Source: Gibbula magus (taxonomy: Eukaryota > Mollusca > Gastropoda > Trochida > Trochidae). From it: a stretch of 64,000 nucleotides of DNA. The position numbers were made by a program, and so were the translations under genes. The notes below the pieces were generated by a model that saw nothing but the letters and a program-made list of their open reading frames with translations, searched no databases and was not told the origin of the DNA. The stretch's first letter is position 1; every line of letters begins with the position of its first letter. The stretch spans positions 43,326,713 to 43,390,712 of the forward strand of contig OW388305.1 of NCBI GenBank assembly GCA_936450465.1, written 5' to 3'. Below, piece by piece: positions 37,501 to 46,880 of the stretch.

Positions 37501-38147
37501 AATGTTGCAAACATCATCATTCGTGTTACTTAAGTAATGTAAAATACCGGAAATATGTTTTTTTTAGCGATAAATGGCAAATTTTGAATCATCTGAGTGT
37601 CTCAGTGGACCTGTTAGAAAATATAGAAAAGACCGCTTATTTCAAATGGCGATATTCACGACCATTGAGGCTACCAACTAATCATCTGCTTTCTATTTCT
37701 TATTGAGCTGAAACCCTAAAATGACGCCTTAAAGTATTTTTAAAAATCAGTACATCATATTAAACTATTATAGAAACTGGGCTTTCAATTCATTTAATGA
37801 CCCGAAAATCATTCATGTAATGTTTCTCGCTAAAAACAATGACACATATATGTTTCTTTAAAAATCGTGAAAGACTTCATGTACCTTTGTCGTGGGCGTA
37901 AAATTTGAAGTGGTATTCACGCCTTGAAAACTGCTTGAGTTATTTCCCCCTTGATCGGTTACCTCCCCTATCATGCAGACGAGCGCAAACGACATGCTGT
38001 TCCTCAAAATCATGGTCAGCATGAAAGCGAGGCTGATCATGTAACCGAGGCGCCATCTACAGGACGTGTACTTCTGTAACAGTGTTGGGTAGTTGTCAGG
38101 CAACGAGAAATCCTTTTTTCGGCGTTGACTGGGAGGACTCACGGTTG
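27556..38147 (-). CDS. SLC17-family transporter (10 exons found; first exon missing)
   Basis: Exons in transcript order: 38147-37885, 37450-37211, 36724-36637, 34235-34140, 32328-32201, 31137-30988, 29874-29748, 29008-28858, 28154-28064, 27816-27556. All are GT-AG with matching phases, about 530 codons, close to the usual SLC17 length. The fold is a 12-TM MFS transporter; relatives carry organic anions, sialic acid, glutamate or ATP with H+, Na+ or Cl-. Recognisable blocks are the TM1 Arg (MILRNSMSFALVCMI), GEFQYDSETQG, LGPKRVI, YWAPAEE, GWPFIFYFFGG, the loop with TPDLHPGISLAEKTFI, NGALSSLPYLSRLAA, RKIMQVTGF, MAPQYASVLTSMGMTGS and REQWDYLFYSIAATY...FGSGELQPWA. The TM4 motif, usually GxxEGxxxP...W.P..ER, reads GFTVSTVLP...WAPAEEK, so Glu and Arg are lost. 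Asn-rich glycosylation sites follow TM1. The substrate cannot be predicted. The initiator Met must lie in an exon upstream of 38147 that I could not identify. Confidence 0.9.
27966..28060 (+). repeat. Dispersed repeat (ATTACCCGAGGAAGTGTGTC)
   Basis: The block TTACCCGAGGAAGTGTGTCA with TGACTTTTACGAAACGAGTG recurs at 49147-49255 and, more diverged, at 38724-38830 and 39764-39800. Here it lies between SLC17 exons. I could not define an element boundary. Confidence 0.6.
28064..28154 (-). CDS. SLC17-like, exon 9 (TM11)
   Basis: The acceptor is TTCTCCAG/ATACGC and the donor GGTGAT/GTAAGA. It encodes YASVLTSMGMTGSFLGMMAA and PMAASYILGD, matching the family pattern P.yas.l.gi.n......g...P...g. Confidence 0.9.
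28858..29008 (-). CDS. SLC17-like, exon 8 (TM9-TM10)
   Basis: The acceptor is TCTGTGCAG/GGTTCC and the donor GCCACA/GTAAGT. It encodes FLVAAGLSVSLCYVGEGQEY and a second hydrophobic run ending TTVDMAP, at the usual place before the P.YA motif. Confidence 0.9.
29748..29874 (-). CDS. SLC17-like, exon 7 (TM8)
   Basis: The acceptor is TTCCCTCAG/AATGGC. Two donors are possible; only GTGACAG/GTACCC (end at 29748) keeps the phase of exon 8 and gives RKIMQVTGF, which lines up with RKIMNCGGF of vesicular glutamate transporters. The nearer GTGACA donor breaks the frame. Confidence 0.87.
29939..30135. mobile_element. Foldback MITE, family E, copy 1
   Basis: Arms of about 80 bp begin AAGGTATAACTCTTGCCAGT and end ACTGGCAAGAGTTATGCCTT, with GGCTGATTTAAGCCTTG and TACCTTAAGGAAAT inside. 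Other copies are at 36406-36605 and, diverged, at about 32385-32565. All three lie in introns of the SLC17 gene. Confidence 0.8.
30381..30660 (-). repeat. Dispersed repeat with GAGTGAGTGAG tail
   Basis: Read on the minus strand it begins GAGTGAGTGAGTGAGTTGGGG, then TTTAACGCCGCTTTCAAGAG. A second copy lies at about 51960-52170 (+ strand sense AGCGTTAAACCACAACTCAC), and a short remnant at 34405-34442. I associate this type of repeat with gastropod genomes, notably abalones; that is from memory. Confidence 0.65.
30988..31137 (-). CDS. SLC17-like, exon 6 (TM7)
   Basis: The acceptor is ATATTTTCAG/AACACA and the donor GCACAG/GTAAGT. It encodes PWKSILTSRCVWAYIIVFSL and GIYFGYLPLYMATVLKFDV, the TM7 region (family PW..i..s.pv.a......w.fy.l...lP.Y). 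Confidence 0.93.
31435..31515 (+). repeat. (GTA)n microsatellite, ~26 copies
   Basis: An uninterrupted run of GTAGTAGTA in an SLC17 intron, next to a reversed family A MITE fragment at 31530-31736. Confidence 0.97.
31530..31736. repeat. MITE fragment, family A, reversed
   Basis: It ends GGTGCTACTGCCCCTTTAAA. The text GCATGGCGGCCATTTTATTG and TTTCATCAACTTTTTGGTGC is the reverse complement of 26709-27001. The left end is replaced by the GTA microsatellite. Confidence 0.65.
31797..32168. mobile_element. Foldback MITE, interrupted by a second foldback
   Basis: Outer arms: TAACACTCGTAGCTC.. with GATCTGAGTACT and GTCATGTCAGGTGACCTT at the left, and the same in reverse at the right, where the arm is split by the insert at 32048-32152. 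It lies immediately downstream, in the transcript direction, of SLC17 exon 5. Confidence 0.75.
32048..32152. mobile_element. 105-bp foldback inserted in another foldback, 8-bp TSD
   Basis: It is flanked on both sides by GCGAGGTA (32040-32047 and 32153-32160). Its ends contain TCTCATTAAAATC and GATTTTAATGAGA, and its centre is a palindrome with CTACGTTACAC and GTGTAACGTAG. It shares its termini with the 20434-21070 element. Confidence 0.82.
32201..32328 (-). CDS. SLC17-like, exon 5 (TM6 and cytosolic loop)
   Basis: The acceptor is GCGTTGCAG/GCGGAT and the donor AAGAAG/GTAGTG. It encodes GGCTLLWCLIWQLGIHDTPD then LHPGISLAEKTFIMARR. This matches the central loop of the family (..P..HP.Is..E...I). 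It is required to join exons 4 and 6 in phase. Confidence 0.9.
33062..33487. repeat. Foldback element in SLC17 intron
   Basis: The left GCTATCATTATATTTTTGTG with TTTGTTTTG and the right CAAAACAAACGCAAAAATAT with AATGATAG are inverted. Inner parts also pair (GTGCATGACCTGAGGTCAG with CTGACCTAAGGTCACGCAC). There is no frame. Confidence 0.7.
34140..34235 (-). CDS. SLC17-like, exon 4 (TM5-TM6)
   Basis: The acceptor is TTTTATAG/GTTACA and the donor CTTCG/GTACGT. It encodes GYSVALILQYALSGLLCLVP and GWPFIFYFFG, which matches the family G...G..ia..l.G.l....GW...FY.fG. Confidence 0.93.
34995..35372. mobile_element. Foldback MITE, family F, copy 1
   Basis: The inverted ends are ATCCTCAGTTACCCATGGTT and AACCATGGGTAACCGAGGAT, followed inward by TTATATATGCTCCGTTACTC and its complement. 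It is 378 bp long and lies in the intron between SLC17 exons 3 and 4. A second copy is at 50327-50712. Confidence 0.85.
35605..36052 (-). repeat. Reverse copy of the AGCTCATC repeat
   Basis: The right part reads AGACCTTTCAGGCCAGATGAGCTTA, the reverse of the 22428 start. Inner text includes GGGTCACCAAATCTACAATT and CGAACGGACAGTTGGACAA. No tandem array is attached to this copy. Confidence 0.6.
36406..36605. mobile_element. Foldback MITE, family E, copy 2
   Basis: The ends are CAAGGCATAACTCTTGCCAG and CTGGCATGAGTTATGCCTTG, with GGCTGATTTAAGCCTTG paired to CAAGGCTTAAATCAGCTAG. It lies 31 bp beyond the donor end of SLC17 exon 3. Confidence 0.85.
36637..36724 (-). CDS. SLC17-like, exon 3 (TM4)
   Basis: The acceptor is TTACAACAG/AGCACA and the donor ACGCTG/GTAAGT. 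It encodes STVLPVGIEMYLYWAPAEEK and LVMLSYAG. Spacing from RVLVGF to WAP is exactly that of other SLC17 proteins, but the charged residues of the TM4 signature are replaced. Confidence 0.9.
36928..36982 (+). repeat. Minisatellite, ~10-bp unit (AGAGTAAAAT)
   Basis: Five imperfect copies of AGAGTRAAAT in an SLC17 intron. Confidence 0.85.
37211..37450 (-). CDS. SLC17-like, exon 2 (TM2-TM3)
   Basis: The acceptor is TAATTCAG/GTGTAC and the donor ACTGTG/GTACGT. It encodes YTGEFQYDSETQGLLISCVF, RLGPKRVILFF and HLSLLIAMRVLVGF. This matches the family F.W....qG.ilssff.gy...p.g.la...G.k. and ...ar.l.G. Confidence 0.93.
37885..38147 (-). CDS. SLC17-like, first identified exon (TM1)
   Basis: The acceptor is AGTTTCAG/CAACCG (a second AG six bases upstream is possible) and the donor ACAAAG/GTACAT. 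It encodes a basic cytosolic segment, SCRWRLGYMISLAFML as TM1 with an Arg in MILRNSMSF, and a luminal loop rich in Asn-X-Ser/Thr sites. No in-frame ATG precedes it before a stop, so an upstream exon must exist. Confidence 0.88.
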
Positions 38148-40079
38148 CTGAAACTGAACAATGTTTTTTGGTAATAAACAGTTATCCAATAAAGAAAGTA
38201 CGTGTTTTTCGCGTGTGCTTTGCGTGTGTTTCGCGTGTGTTTCGCGAAACGGGGTAATTTTATTGATTGGAACTGTATGTGTTGTGTAGCATTACACTTA
38301 GTTATATGTATCCGTTGAGGTTATTTGTAGTTGCTTGGCAAAGTGTAGCCTTTGTTAAAGGTTTAACTGGAAGGACCACAGTTGAAGGAACTAAGAACCA
38401 TTATAGGGGATTGTATAGAAGAAATCCTGTACTATACTCAATCAGTGTCATACATATTGTATGTGCACATATCTAATTTTATTGCCCATATGGTTGGAAA
38501 AAAACTAGTTAATATTATTGATATGAGCACATGTACACATATCACGTTTGCCTAGAAACCATTGTTTCACCGCGAGTTCCCGTATTTCGTCGGTTGTGAC
38601 GTCATAAAACAACTGTTCGTGACGTCACTGTACCTTGCCGTCGCAAGAGAAGAGGGTCGTTTCCTGACTAGTTTTACGGGAATCAAATTGAATAGAATGA
38701 GTAATAAAGAAATTATTACACTCGAAAGTGTGTCGTATGACTTTTACGAAACTCGTGTAAATGTACGTATAACGCTCGCTTTGACTCGGGCAATACAAAA
38801 ATTCACACTCGTTTCGTGTTTGTGACGGGTAATAAGGACTTTCACAATTGCAACAATTGTACACATTGATTTGTTATTGCTGTTTGTGTGAAGTGAGCAC
38901 ATTCAAATGTGCATCACTTTTATCATTATTTATTAGCATTATATGTTTAGCGCTTTGAGCATGCTTTCGAGCGTGGATATGTGCGCTTTATAAATATGCA
39001 CTATTATTATTATTATTATTAATCTCACTATACAAGCCAACGTTATCTTTTCATGAGTTCTTGTATTTTGTTTGTCTCTGGTGTCATAGAGCCATTGATT
39101 GTGACCGTCATTGTATTGGGTCCCTTTAAGAGAAGTGTGACTATTTTCTAAATGGAATAATTGGATGATAATGAACTGACAACTTCCGGACATGTGCACT
39201 TATTCTCTTCCTGTGGCCAAGAGGGGGAACCTCCTTCAGATTTTCTATCACAATCTCGGTTACATAGGCCCGGCTTACCAAAAAAAAACTCGCAACGAAA
39301 CGTAAACATTTTGAGATGAATTTGCATAGCAATTTAGCGATATGGAATTGAAGTGAATTGAATCTGCATACATAAGCGACAATCAGCATTTTTAACATAC
39401 GACGACGCGAAATAAAACATGCGCAACACTTTCGATGCTTTTCGATTTCTTTTCTTTGGTATGCCTGCATGCGATATTTCACTACACTTGCATTTTGTGT
39501 GTGAAAGTGTGTAACGCTGCTACTGCAAATATTATGTGCGCATCGCACAGATGACGCAATCTTAATCATAACGACAGTTTTGGAATGTTCAGTTAAAAAA
39601 GCCTCGCTGATAGCACAACTCATTTCTAAAAAACCGTCGCTGATTTCACAACTCATTTCTGATGGAAACAATCAGTATTCTTTAGTTCTAGCCGAGGAAG
39701 ATATCGATATATAAGAGAGGTTTACGATAGAATATCTGAAGGAAGTAACTCTGTGGGAAAAGAATGGTGTGTCATGTGACTTCTACGAAACCGCAAATGT
39801 GTGTATTACCAACAGCTCTTGCTCGATAGATATAATGAAAATTACACTCATATTTTGTTAAAGCCATATTCCTTGCCATAGTTGTTCGGCCAATAAGTTC
39901 TTTATATGTAAAAACACACGTAATTGCAGTAAAGTCACGATGTTCTTAGTATAACTCCTAAAATAACTTTCAAACCTTAGAAAATAAGCTTTGCATGGTT
40001 CAACTTATCCTTGGTTTAAACATATTTTATTCTCAAGGAAAAGGATTGGGAACAAGTTATCCAACTTAAAATACCCTCT

Positions 40080-40530
40080 CCTTATCATGTACAAAATCGA
40101 TTTACATATATACAAGCATGACGACAGAAAGTGAACAAGAACAGAGTAAGAAGATATAAAGAGAAACAGAATGACATAATAATGCTAAACAAATCGTTTT
40201 GTTTCACTAATATAAGTATGTACTGAAATGAATAATTTTCTATTTTGACATTCTGATAGGTCTGCACTTCCCTCAAGCAAAAGTTTAAGATCGATTTGAA
40301 TACATGCTGGGACTACAATGCGCTGTAATGACGACATCAGTTGATTTCTTTGTTCATTATACAATGTACATTTAAATAAATAGTGATAAGCGTTTTCTAC
40401 ATTGTAACCGCAAATACAATTAGCATTTGTTTTAATACCAACTTTATACAAATCACAATTCAATGAGCTAACAGTATACCGTAACTTGGTATGAATAATA
40501 TTTAGTTTTCTTTTGCCACTTTTGCACACT
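40080..40530 (-). pseudogene. LINE 3'-terminal coding fragment
   Basis: The minus-strand frame contains HTKLRYTVSSLNCDL, ICGYNVENAYHYLFKCTLYN and a following basic stretch. This is the Cys/His-containing C-terminal pattern (C.CG...E...H.lf.C..y...R) of non-LTR retrotransposon proteins. Only this end of the element remains. Confidence 0.7.
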
Positions 40531-41187
40531 TATCCTTCCTTCTCCAGCGGATTGCTTGAATCCAAGATTTGGGAGCCGTGTATTTCCACAGATGAGTTTG
40601 TCAACCATAAATCCAAATATCATCGTAATGTTCATAAAATTCTAAACCCAGAAACATACACGTACCTGCAAACTCTACGGAGGAGATGTTCATTGTGTGG
40701 GACCACGTGTTCTTTATCCGTTTGTACTGAAGACAAGTACAAATCCAGTGTCTCCGAATTTCTCTAGTTAATCAATGTTGTCCAATTTCTATAATCCAGT
40801 TAATCCATGTTTTCCAATTCCTCTAATAGAGTTAATCCATGTTGTATAGTTATCCCACATATAACTGACATAATCTTATTTCAATATCATTTAAGAATGT
40901 ATATTCAAAGTCACATATCAACAAGGCATGCTAGGGTCGTGCTCATGAATTCGGACATTACCGATTCAATCTAATTAACGAATGTAGCAAGGTAGATCCA
41001 CACTTTTTTTTATTTGAGCACACAGTTAACCACAAGCTTCCCTAAAGATTAATCACGTGTAAATGTTTTAATCAAATTTCACATTGAATAATTACTTCCG
41101 ACATTTGTAAGAGATTGCGATACAAGTAACTTTGTTTCTGTGAGGAAGCATGAAATTCGTTTGAGGTGGAAAGCCGAAGAGCTCTTT

Positions 41188-41440
41188 AAAGGGGCAGTAG
41201 CACGATTTTTGCAACCAAAAATTTTTTCAAATGTTTCGTTTATTATTAAATTTTATACAATATATTGTTACGTTATAGAGGGTAAAACATCTCATTACAT
41301 GATCCCATAAGGCGTATTCATAGAAAACGGCTATCCGTATTGGAAAAAAATGAAGCGATGTATAAAGCGACATTTGTGGAACTTTTTAGTGTGAGAAGTA
41401 GTTTTGAGAGTTCAGACAGTTGAGCATTCCATCATTGTAC
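41188..41440. repeat. MITE, family A, truncated
   Basis: It starts AAAGGGGCAGTAGCACGATTT. Sequence to about 41440 is the reverse complement of the interior of 1003-1543 (e.g. TGTGGAACTTTTTAGTGTGA and TTCCATCATTGTACC). The right terminus is missing. Confidence 0.6.
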
Positions 41441-42144
41441 CAGGGGCGGATACAGCTATTTTGGAAACAGGGGGTGCACTTTCCAGGACCTCGAAAATGC
41501 CTTCAGTGCCTATCACCCTAAAGAGGAATTGTTATATTTAAGTCAAATTCCAAATTTAATGCCAAATTCACCAGTTCACGGTTTATAAAGAATATATTGG
41601 TACATACCATTGCAGTTCTGCGACTCCTAGACCTGTAAAGAGGGTGAAAATACTTCTCGATAGAGCCAAAAACAGTATTCCACAATCACTATAACAGTTA
41701 TCCTACTTGAAGTGTTAACAATTTCATCTAGTTAAGATTTCATATAAAGAGAGACCATTACAATAGGTTTAAAAATCGACGGTTTTCCGAGGAATTAAAA
41801 TTGAAAAATAGGGCGTCTACTGGGATACGAACTCATGTCGTTCGGAGGTTTCGTGGCGAGGAATCTACAGGACCTGTTCGTATCCCGGGAGATGCATTAT
41901 TTTACAAATTTTATTCATCGAAACAAGGTCGATTTTAATCATACTGGTTCACGTTCTCTATGTTCTCCGCGTTTGAATGAAACGCACCAAAACAACAATA
42001 ACTTGGTGGAATTTATTGCGATGGAAGGGAACGGGAGAGTTAACGTGATCGAACTTGATGAACGGGGCTACCGTGAAGTGCCTCGAAAAAGGCGTGTCTG
42101 TCGAACAGTTTGCCACGGTCTCCCAGTTTGAGAACAGAAACGTA

Positions 42145-42305
42145 ATATATTATAAGAATAATCAACGAGTTGCGAGGAATTACGGATTATCTGTCCCGAG
42201 TTAATTATTGTGATAAACTCCGAGCTTTAGCGAGGAGTTTGACATAATAATTCACGAGGGACAGATAATTCGTAATTCCGAGCACCGAGTTGGTTATTCT
42301 TTTTC
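42145..42305. repeat. Hairpin element, arms ~75 bp
   Basis: The left arm AAGAATAATCAACGAGTTGC.. with GGATTATCTGTCCC pairs with the right arm GGGACAGATAATTCG.. ending GAGTTGGTTATTCTTTTT. The loop is about 10 bp (GAGCTTTAGC region). Confidence 0.85.
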
Positions 42306-43010
42306 TTACCCAATATCATTAAATGCGTAAAAATCGAAAAACAAGACCCCAATTCACGATTAGATTTGTTTAGACTGTAAAATACAAATTGTAGTCATAC
42401 GCCATTCATAAACTCTTTCACACCTTCAAGATGCGCGTATCTAAATAGTTTGAGACTTGCGCTATTAAAATTTTTCAGAACTATTCTAAAGTAACTGTTA
42501 AATGTTATTGCCAAAACGGTGTACTGACATAGTAAACAACTCGTTTATATTGTAAACTATGTCGCAGAATGAGAGAAAAATAGTGAAAACGTGAATTAAC
42601 AATCGCACTGTTGGAATGCAAGATAGGAGTGTAATTACGTCACCAACTGACGTCATGGTTAATGACGTCACAAAGTAATGACGTCACGGCAATGCAGCGG
42701 CGACTCTTGCATGCTGCTTCGCCTTGCAAGTTTAGTACTGTAATTACGGTCTCGGAAACATAGGTTGAACATGATTTTATATTTAATATGTTTTACTGAC
42801 GTGTGACTTCAACTAGGTATGCTCGAAATTGTTCAATTATGTGATTTAGCTTAAACAGGATAGCCAAGCAATTCATGAATGAGCGCAAAGTAGTTCCGTC
42901 AACCAATCAAAACCCATGTTATATTTAGAAAAACTGTAATTCCCATGACCATTATGAAAACTTTAATACACGGCATATCTGTGCCCGCTTGGGTAAGAAT
43001 TAGATATATA

Positions 43011-43137
43011 AGATACCTACGACAATAAAACACAGGCGGTCAATGGGATCGACAGCGTGCTTTATGAGACAATATAAGATACCTACGACAATAAAACACA
43101 GGCGGTCAATGGGATCGACAGCGTGCTTTATGGGACA
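43011..43137 (+). repeat. 64-bp tandem duplication
   Basis: AAGATACCTACGACAATAAA through GCGTGCTTTATGAGACAAT occurs twice head to tail, differing by about one base. It forms the left end of the hairpin-bearing element that follows. Confidence 0.92.
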
Positions 43138-43139
43138 AT

Positions 43140-43851
43140 AAAACATGCTCGTGATTTTAGACGTCAGTTTGAGCGTCGCTTAGCAAATGACGTCACATGT
43201 TACGTCACTTTGATTGTTCAATGCTAGTGAACGTGTTCTACGACGGGAGGCATAAATATTTTCAAAAAAATAATATATACAAACAACATAATATCTGCAC
43301 AGCTTTTATATAAAAGCGAGTAACTGTTTAAGGGCATCTCATATAAGAAATAGAAGACTCGTTGTTGTGCTTTATCGTAGAATAAAACATAGCAGAGAGC
43401 ATAAAACACTCAGGGCTGCGCCCTTCGTGTTTTATGCTCCCTGCTATGTTTTATTCAACGATAAAGCACGCCAACTCGTCTTCTATTTCTTAAATAAAAC
43501 ATGCTCGTGATTTTAGACGTCAGTTTGAGCGTCGCTTAGCAAATGACGTCACATGTTACGTCACTTTGATTGTTCAATGCTAGTGAACGTGTTCTACGAC
43601 GGGAGGCATAAATATTTTCAAAAAAATAATATATACAAACAACATAATATCTGCACAGCTTTTATATAAAAGCGAGTAACTGTTTAAGGGCATCTCATAT
43701 AAGAAATAGAAGACTCGTTGTTGTGCTTTATCGTAGAATAAAACATAGCAGAGAGCATAAAACACTCAGGGCTGCGCCCTTCGTGTTTTATGCTCCCTGC
43801 TATGTTTTATTCAACGATAAAGCACGCCAACTCGTCTTCTATTTCTTAAGT
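43140..43851 (+). mobile_element. Hairpin-bearing element, 356-bp tandem duplicate
   Basis: The block 43140-43495 is repeated at 43496-43851 with essentially no differences seen. Each copy ends in a ~150-bp hairpin (43345-43493 and 43701-43849) whose arms contain AGAAATAGAAGACTCGTTG and its complement around AAAACACTCAGGGCTGCGCCC. A single inverted copy, diverged by several percent, is at about 51312-51722 in intron 1 of the MKRN2OS-like gene. Confidence 0.9.
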
Positions 43852-44066
43852 ATAGAATGGGGTAACGTACTAAAACGTAACACACCCACAACAAAACTTG
43901 GAGGCTTCTGTATTACTATTATTACTATTACTGTATTCTAAATATATACAGAGTCGTGCAAAAAGTATTCGGACGGTGACGCCATTTCTATAGACTTACA
44001 TGTTAATTTAGTCTGGGATAAATATTATTTTCATAGATAGGATATTTGTCCAATCCTATTCACATT

Positions 44067-44768
44067 TATAAATAAATAAATAAATAATAATGAACTTGTA
44101 TAGCGCCTAACTTCCAATTATACAACTGCTCAGCGGCGCTTTATAAAGTCTGGGATAGTTCATGGGAAGTATTGTCTGAATAGATAGGTCTTTAGCTGAG
44201 TTCGAAAGTTCATGTAGTCGGGAGCTGATCGTATCTCTATGGGAAGGGGGTTCCACAGAAGGATCTTTCTGCTATAAGCGAGTTCTTGTTGCAGGGATTG
44301 ACAACAGGAGTTGGTCTTTGGATCGCAGAGTCCTGGTTGGCATGTGTGTCTGGATGAGGTCTTTGAGATAGGTTGGTGAGGCTGCGTCGTTCAGGACAGA
44401 GAAGATGATGCAGAGAAGTTTGAATATAACTCGCTGTTGAACTGGAAGCCAGTGGAGATTGTACAGTACAGGAGTGATGTGAGTGTGCTTTGCAGAGCGT
44501 GTTACGATCCGTGCCGCATGGTTCTGGATCAGTTGCAGGTGCTTATGTGATGTAGTCTGTGCAAGGAGGAAGTTTCCATAGTCGAGTCTAGAGGTGACGT
44601 ATGAATGGACAAGCAGTTTGGTTGTTTCTTAATCCAGATATTTTCTGAGTTTTCCGATGTTTCTCAGATTATTGTTTGCAGATTTTGCAGTGACAACTGC
44701 TTGTCGGTCACATGACATGGTCCTTTCAAAACACACACCAAGGTTCTTCATCCGACACAGGTGTTACT
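44067..44768 (-). pseudogene. CR1/L2-type LINE, C-terminal part
   Basis: The minus-strand translation gives MKNLGVCFERTMSCD, LVHSYVTSRLDYGNFLLAQT, NHAARIVTR, ITPVLYNLHWLPVQQRVIFK and SPTYLKDLI, the standard thumb/C-terminal signature of CR1/L2 reverse transcriptases, with stops. The 3' tail ends in AATAAATAAATAAATAATAA (on +). Confidence 0.82.
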
Positions 44769-45712
44769 CACTCATTCTCAATGAAAGTGCACAATTAGTA
44801 AATAATGGTGTCGTCCTTATAAATCGTTGTTTTTAATAATGAATGTACCGTTAATATGGTGCAATGTAAGATCGATGAAAAAGGAAATTGAATTCGTAGT
44901 ACGAAGGACAGATAAAATGTTACATTTTACTGTTGATATTTTTTAGAGAGGCCTTAGTAATCTTGGAACATGTCAAAATAGCAATGTCGCCAACAAGAAC
45001 TGTCACGTTGACGTAGGAACTGAGATTGACCCATAACACATGTCCAAATATAGAATAACCTTTACTAAAGAATTTTCAACAAGCAGAACTTTTAACACTT
45101 TTCTCAAATTTCTTAAAATACCAAATGTTTATTGTCGCTATTTTCATGTATTCTACGTTATGTATTTTAAATAAACTGGGAAATAAATGATATCTGCAGT
45201 GAACCTAAATACTTCCAGTTATTCATTTGTGTTGAATATTAAAGAAAAGTAAAATAAGAACAATTGTCATATGAAATGTATTATTTTATTAGAAATTAAA
45301 GAACTATCGTTAAAAGAAAAACGTATGGTTAAGCCTGTATTCTACGTTATGTGTCTCCTACAAAAATCTAAAATAGAAACTTGCTAAAAATAATAGTTAC
45401 AGCTCGGTAAAGTTATAAAGTTTCCTTGTAATCACCAGCAATTGCGCTAACACGTCCAAAAAACTTTCCGTTGCAATAAAACATCCCAATGTATTTTACG
45501 TTATGTATTCTACGTTATGGTATCATACGTTATGACTGCCATATAAGGAGTGTAACGTTGTGCAGTGCCATGGGCGACGTCATACAATATTGACCATATG
45601 TTGTTACAAGTGATGATATGATTTGGTACAAATTTTAGCGTGTTTTATTTTTACTCATTTTTTTAAATTTCTTATGCTGATATTTCAACCACTGTAATAG
45701 GGCCTAGATATA

Positions 45713-46093
45713 CCGTCAGTCCTTGAATAATCGCCCGGCGATTATTAATTTGACCCAGCGATTTGACCCAGCGATCATTCAAGACGGTTATTTTTTTTTC
45801 GAAGCCCTAATATAAAATAAGTCCTAATATATCTGACAAAATTAAATAATAACAAAAAACATAATTTCAGTACGTTTTAGATTATTAATATTGTTAACCA
45901 AGTGCATGTCATGAGGTTAAACTTTGCGTAAAAATGCTTGTGCCGGGAGTTATTTTCGAAAAGGAGATAGAAATTAGTTTGTTTACATTTGCTAAAATTA
46001 ACCCGGCGATTATTCAAGGCAAGCGATTATTTATTTCAAAGAGGGCTTGGCCCGACAATTATTCAAGGCAGGCGATAATTCAAGGATTTACGG
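45713..46093. mobile_element. MITE, family C, 381 bp
   Basis: The ends are CCGTCAGTCCTTGAATAATC and the inverted GATAATTCAAGGATTTACGG, with repeated GGCGATTATTCAAGGCA motifs inside. It is innermost in the 43949-48694 nest. Confidence 0.75.
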
Positions 46094-46276
46094 TATTTAC
46101 AATTTTAATAGGCCTTTTTACGCCGAAATTTCGCCTTCATTCAAATAACAAAGATTCATACAACATATAAATCTAAGTCTAAGTTTGTTTGGTGTTCATA
46201 GATAGTTAGTGAAGGCAATGAAGTGTGAATGTTTCCAATTTAATTAAAGCAGAATAAACTCGTACCACTTAAATTA

Positions 46277-46714
46277 AAACGGTGACGTTATTTCCATTGA
46301 CTTTAAATAGTCTCGGATAAATATTGTTCGAAGATACGATTCTTTTTGTCCGATCCCACAAACATTTATCAAATTTGTAAGGAATTTATCTTGGCTACAA
46401 CCTCATGATATATGTATGTTTGATGTTTGCTTGGGAAAGGCATTAAGTTGTCCAACATAATATAGGCCTACATAGTTGTGAAATCATCTATGGGAAACGT
46501 TTTTATTCAATGACTATGTAAACATGTAGGAAAATCTAATGACATTAATTAAATTGTCTTTGGAAAAGTTAATTTAAATCATGTACTTCAAGCGGAGACG
46601 ATTTCCAATCAAGCTGGATAGTTTTACATTGATCCAACCAGAACTCATTTCTTGAAAATTGTTTAACCTGGACATGCAAGTCTAGACTATATGAAAATAA
46701 CGTCACCGAACGGA
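46277..46714. mobile_element. Tc1/mariner-type MITE, inner copy
   Basis: ACGGTGACGTTATTTCCATT at the left, AAATAACGTCACCGAACGG at the right, and AAGGAATTTATCTTGGCTAC with CAACCTCATGAT inside all match the outer MITE. The outermost AAAAGTATTCGG bases are lost. Confidence 0.7.
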
Positions 46715-46806
46715 TAAACTGGCACGGCCCGGGTCTTGTATTGGCTACATTGTTCAACATAAATTAAATATGATAATAGCAAAACTTGTTACGTTTTCAG
46801 TAGATG

Positions 46807-46880
46807 AGCCAAATGGTCTAGTGGTTACTGCCAAGGATTTCTATTACGTTCATGTTCGTAGCACAGGTTCGAATCCCGCG
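46807..46880 (+). repeat. tRNA-like sequence with A and B boxes
   Basis: TGGTCTAGTGG fits a pol III A box and GGTTCGAATCC is a perfect B box 52 bases on. The acceptor and T stems do not pair, so it is a tRNA relic or SINE head rather than a working tRNA. Confidence 0.35.

Larger units (their letters stand above)
38160..43000. other. Repeat-rich stretch upstream of the SLC17-like gene
   Basis: No convincing exon was found. It contains copies of the GACTTTTACGAAACGAGTG repeat near 38730 and 39770, a retroposon-like tail with (ATT)n at about 38939-39020, a LINE 3' fragment (40080-40530, -), a family A MITE (41188-41440) and a hairpin at 42145-42305. The missing first exon of the SLC17 gene may be here. 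An open frame at 40513-40767 with a CSLCG motif has no recognisable family. Confidence 0.55.

Noticed and set aside
40513..40767. 84-residue frame with CSLCG motif as an exon
   Set aside because: A possible acceptor precedes it, but no partner exon, donor or family was recognised; it also abuts a LINE remnant.
41835..42131. 98-residue frame on + as a gene
   Set aside because: The first part (about 41800-41960) is a dispersed repeat also seen near 15010-15120 and 17430-17540 (CCAGTTCGTATCCCGATATG type), and no splice sites support it.
43224..43765. Two identical 61-residue frames on -
   Set aside because: Identical because the 356-bp element is duplicated; they overlap the hairpin and have no coding signature.
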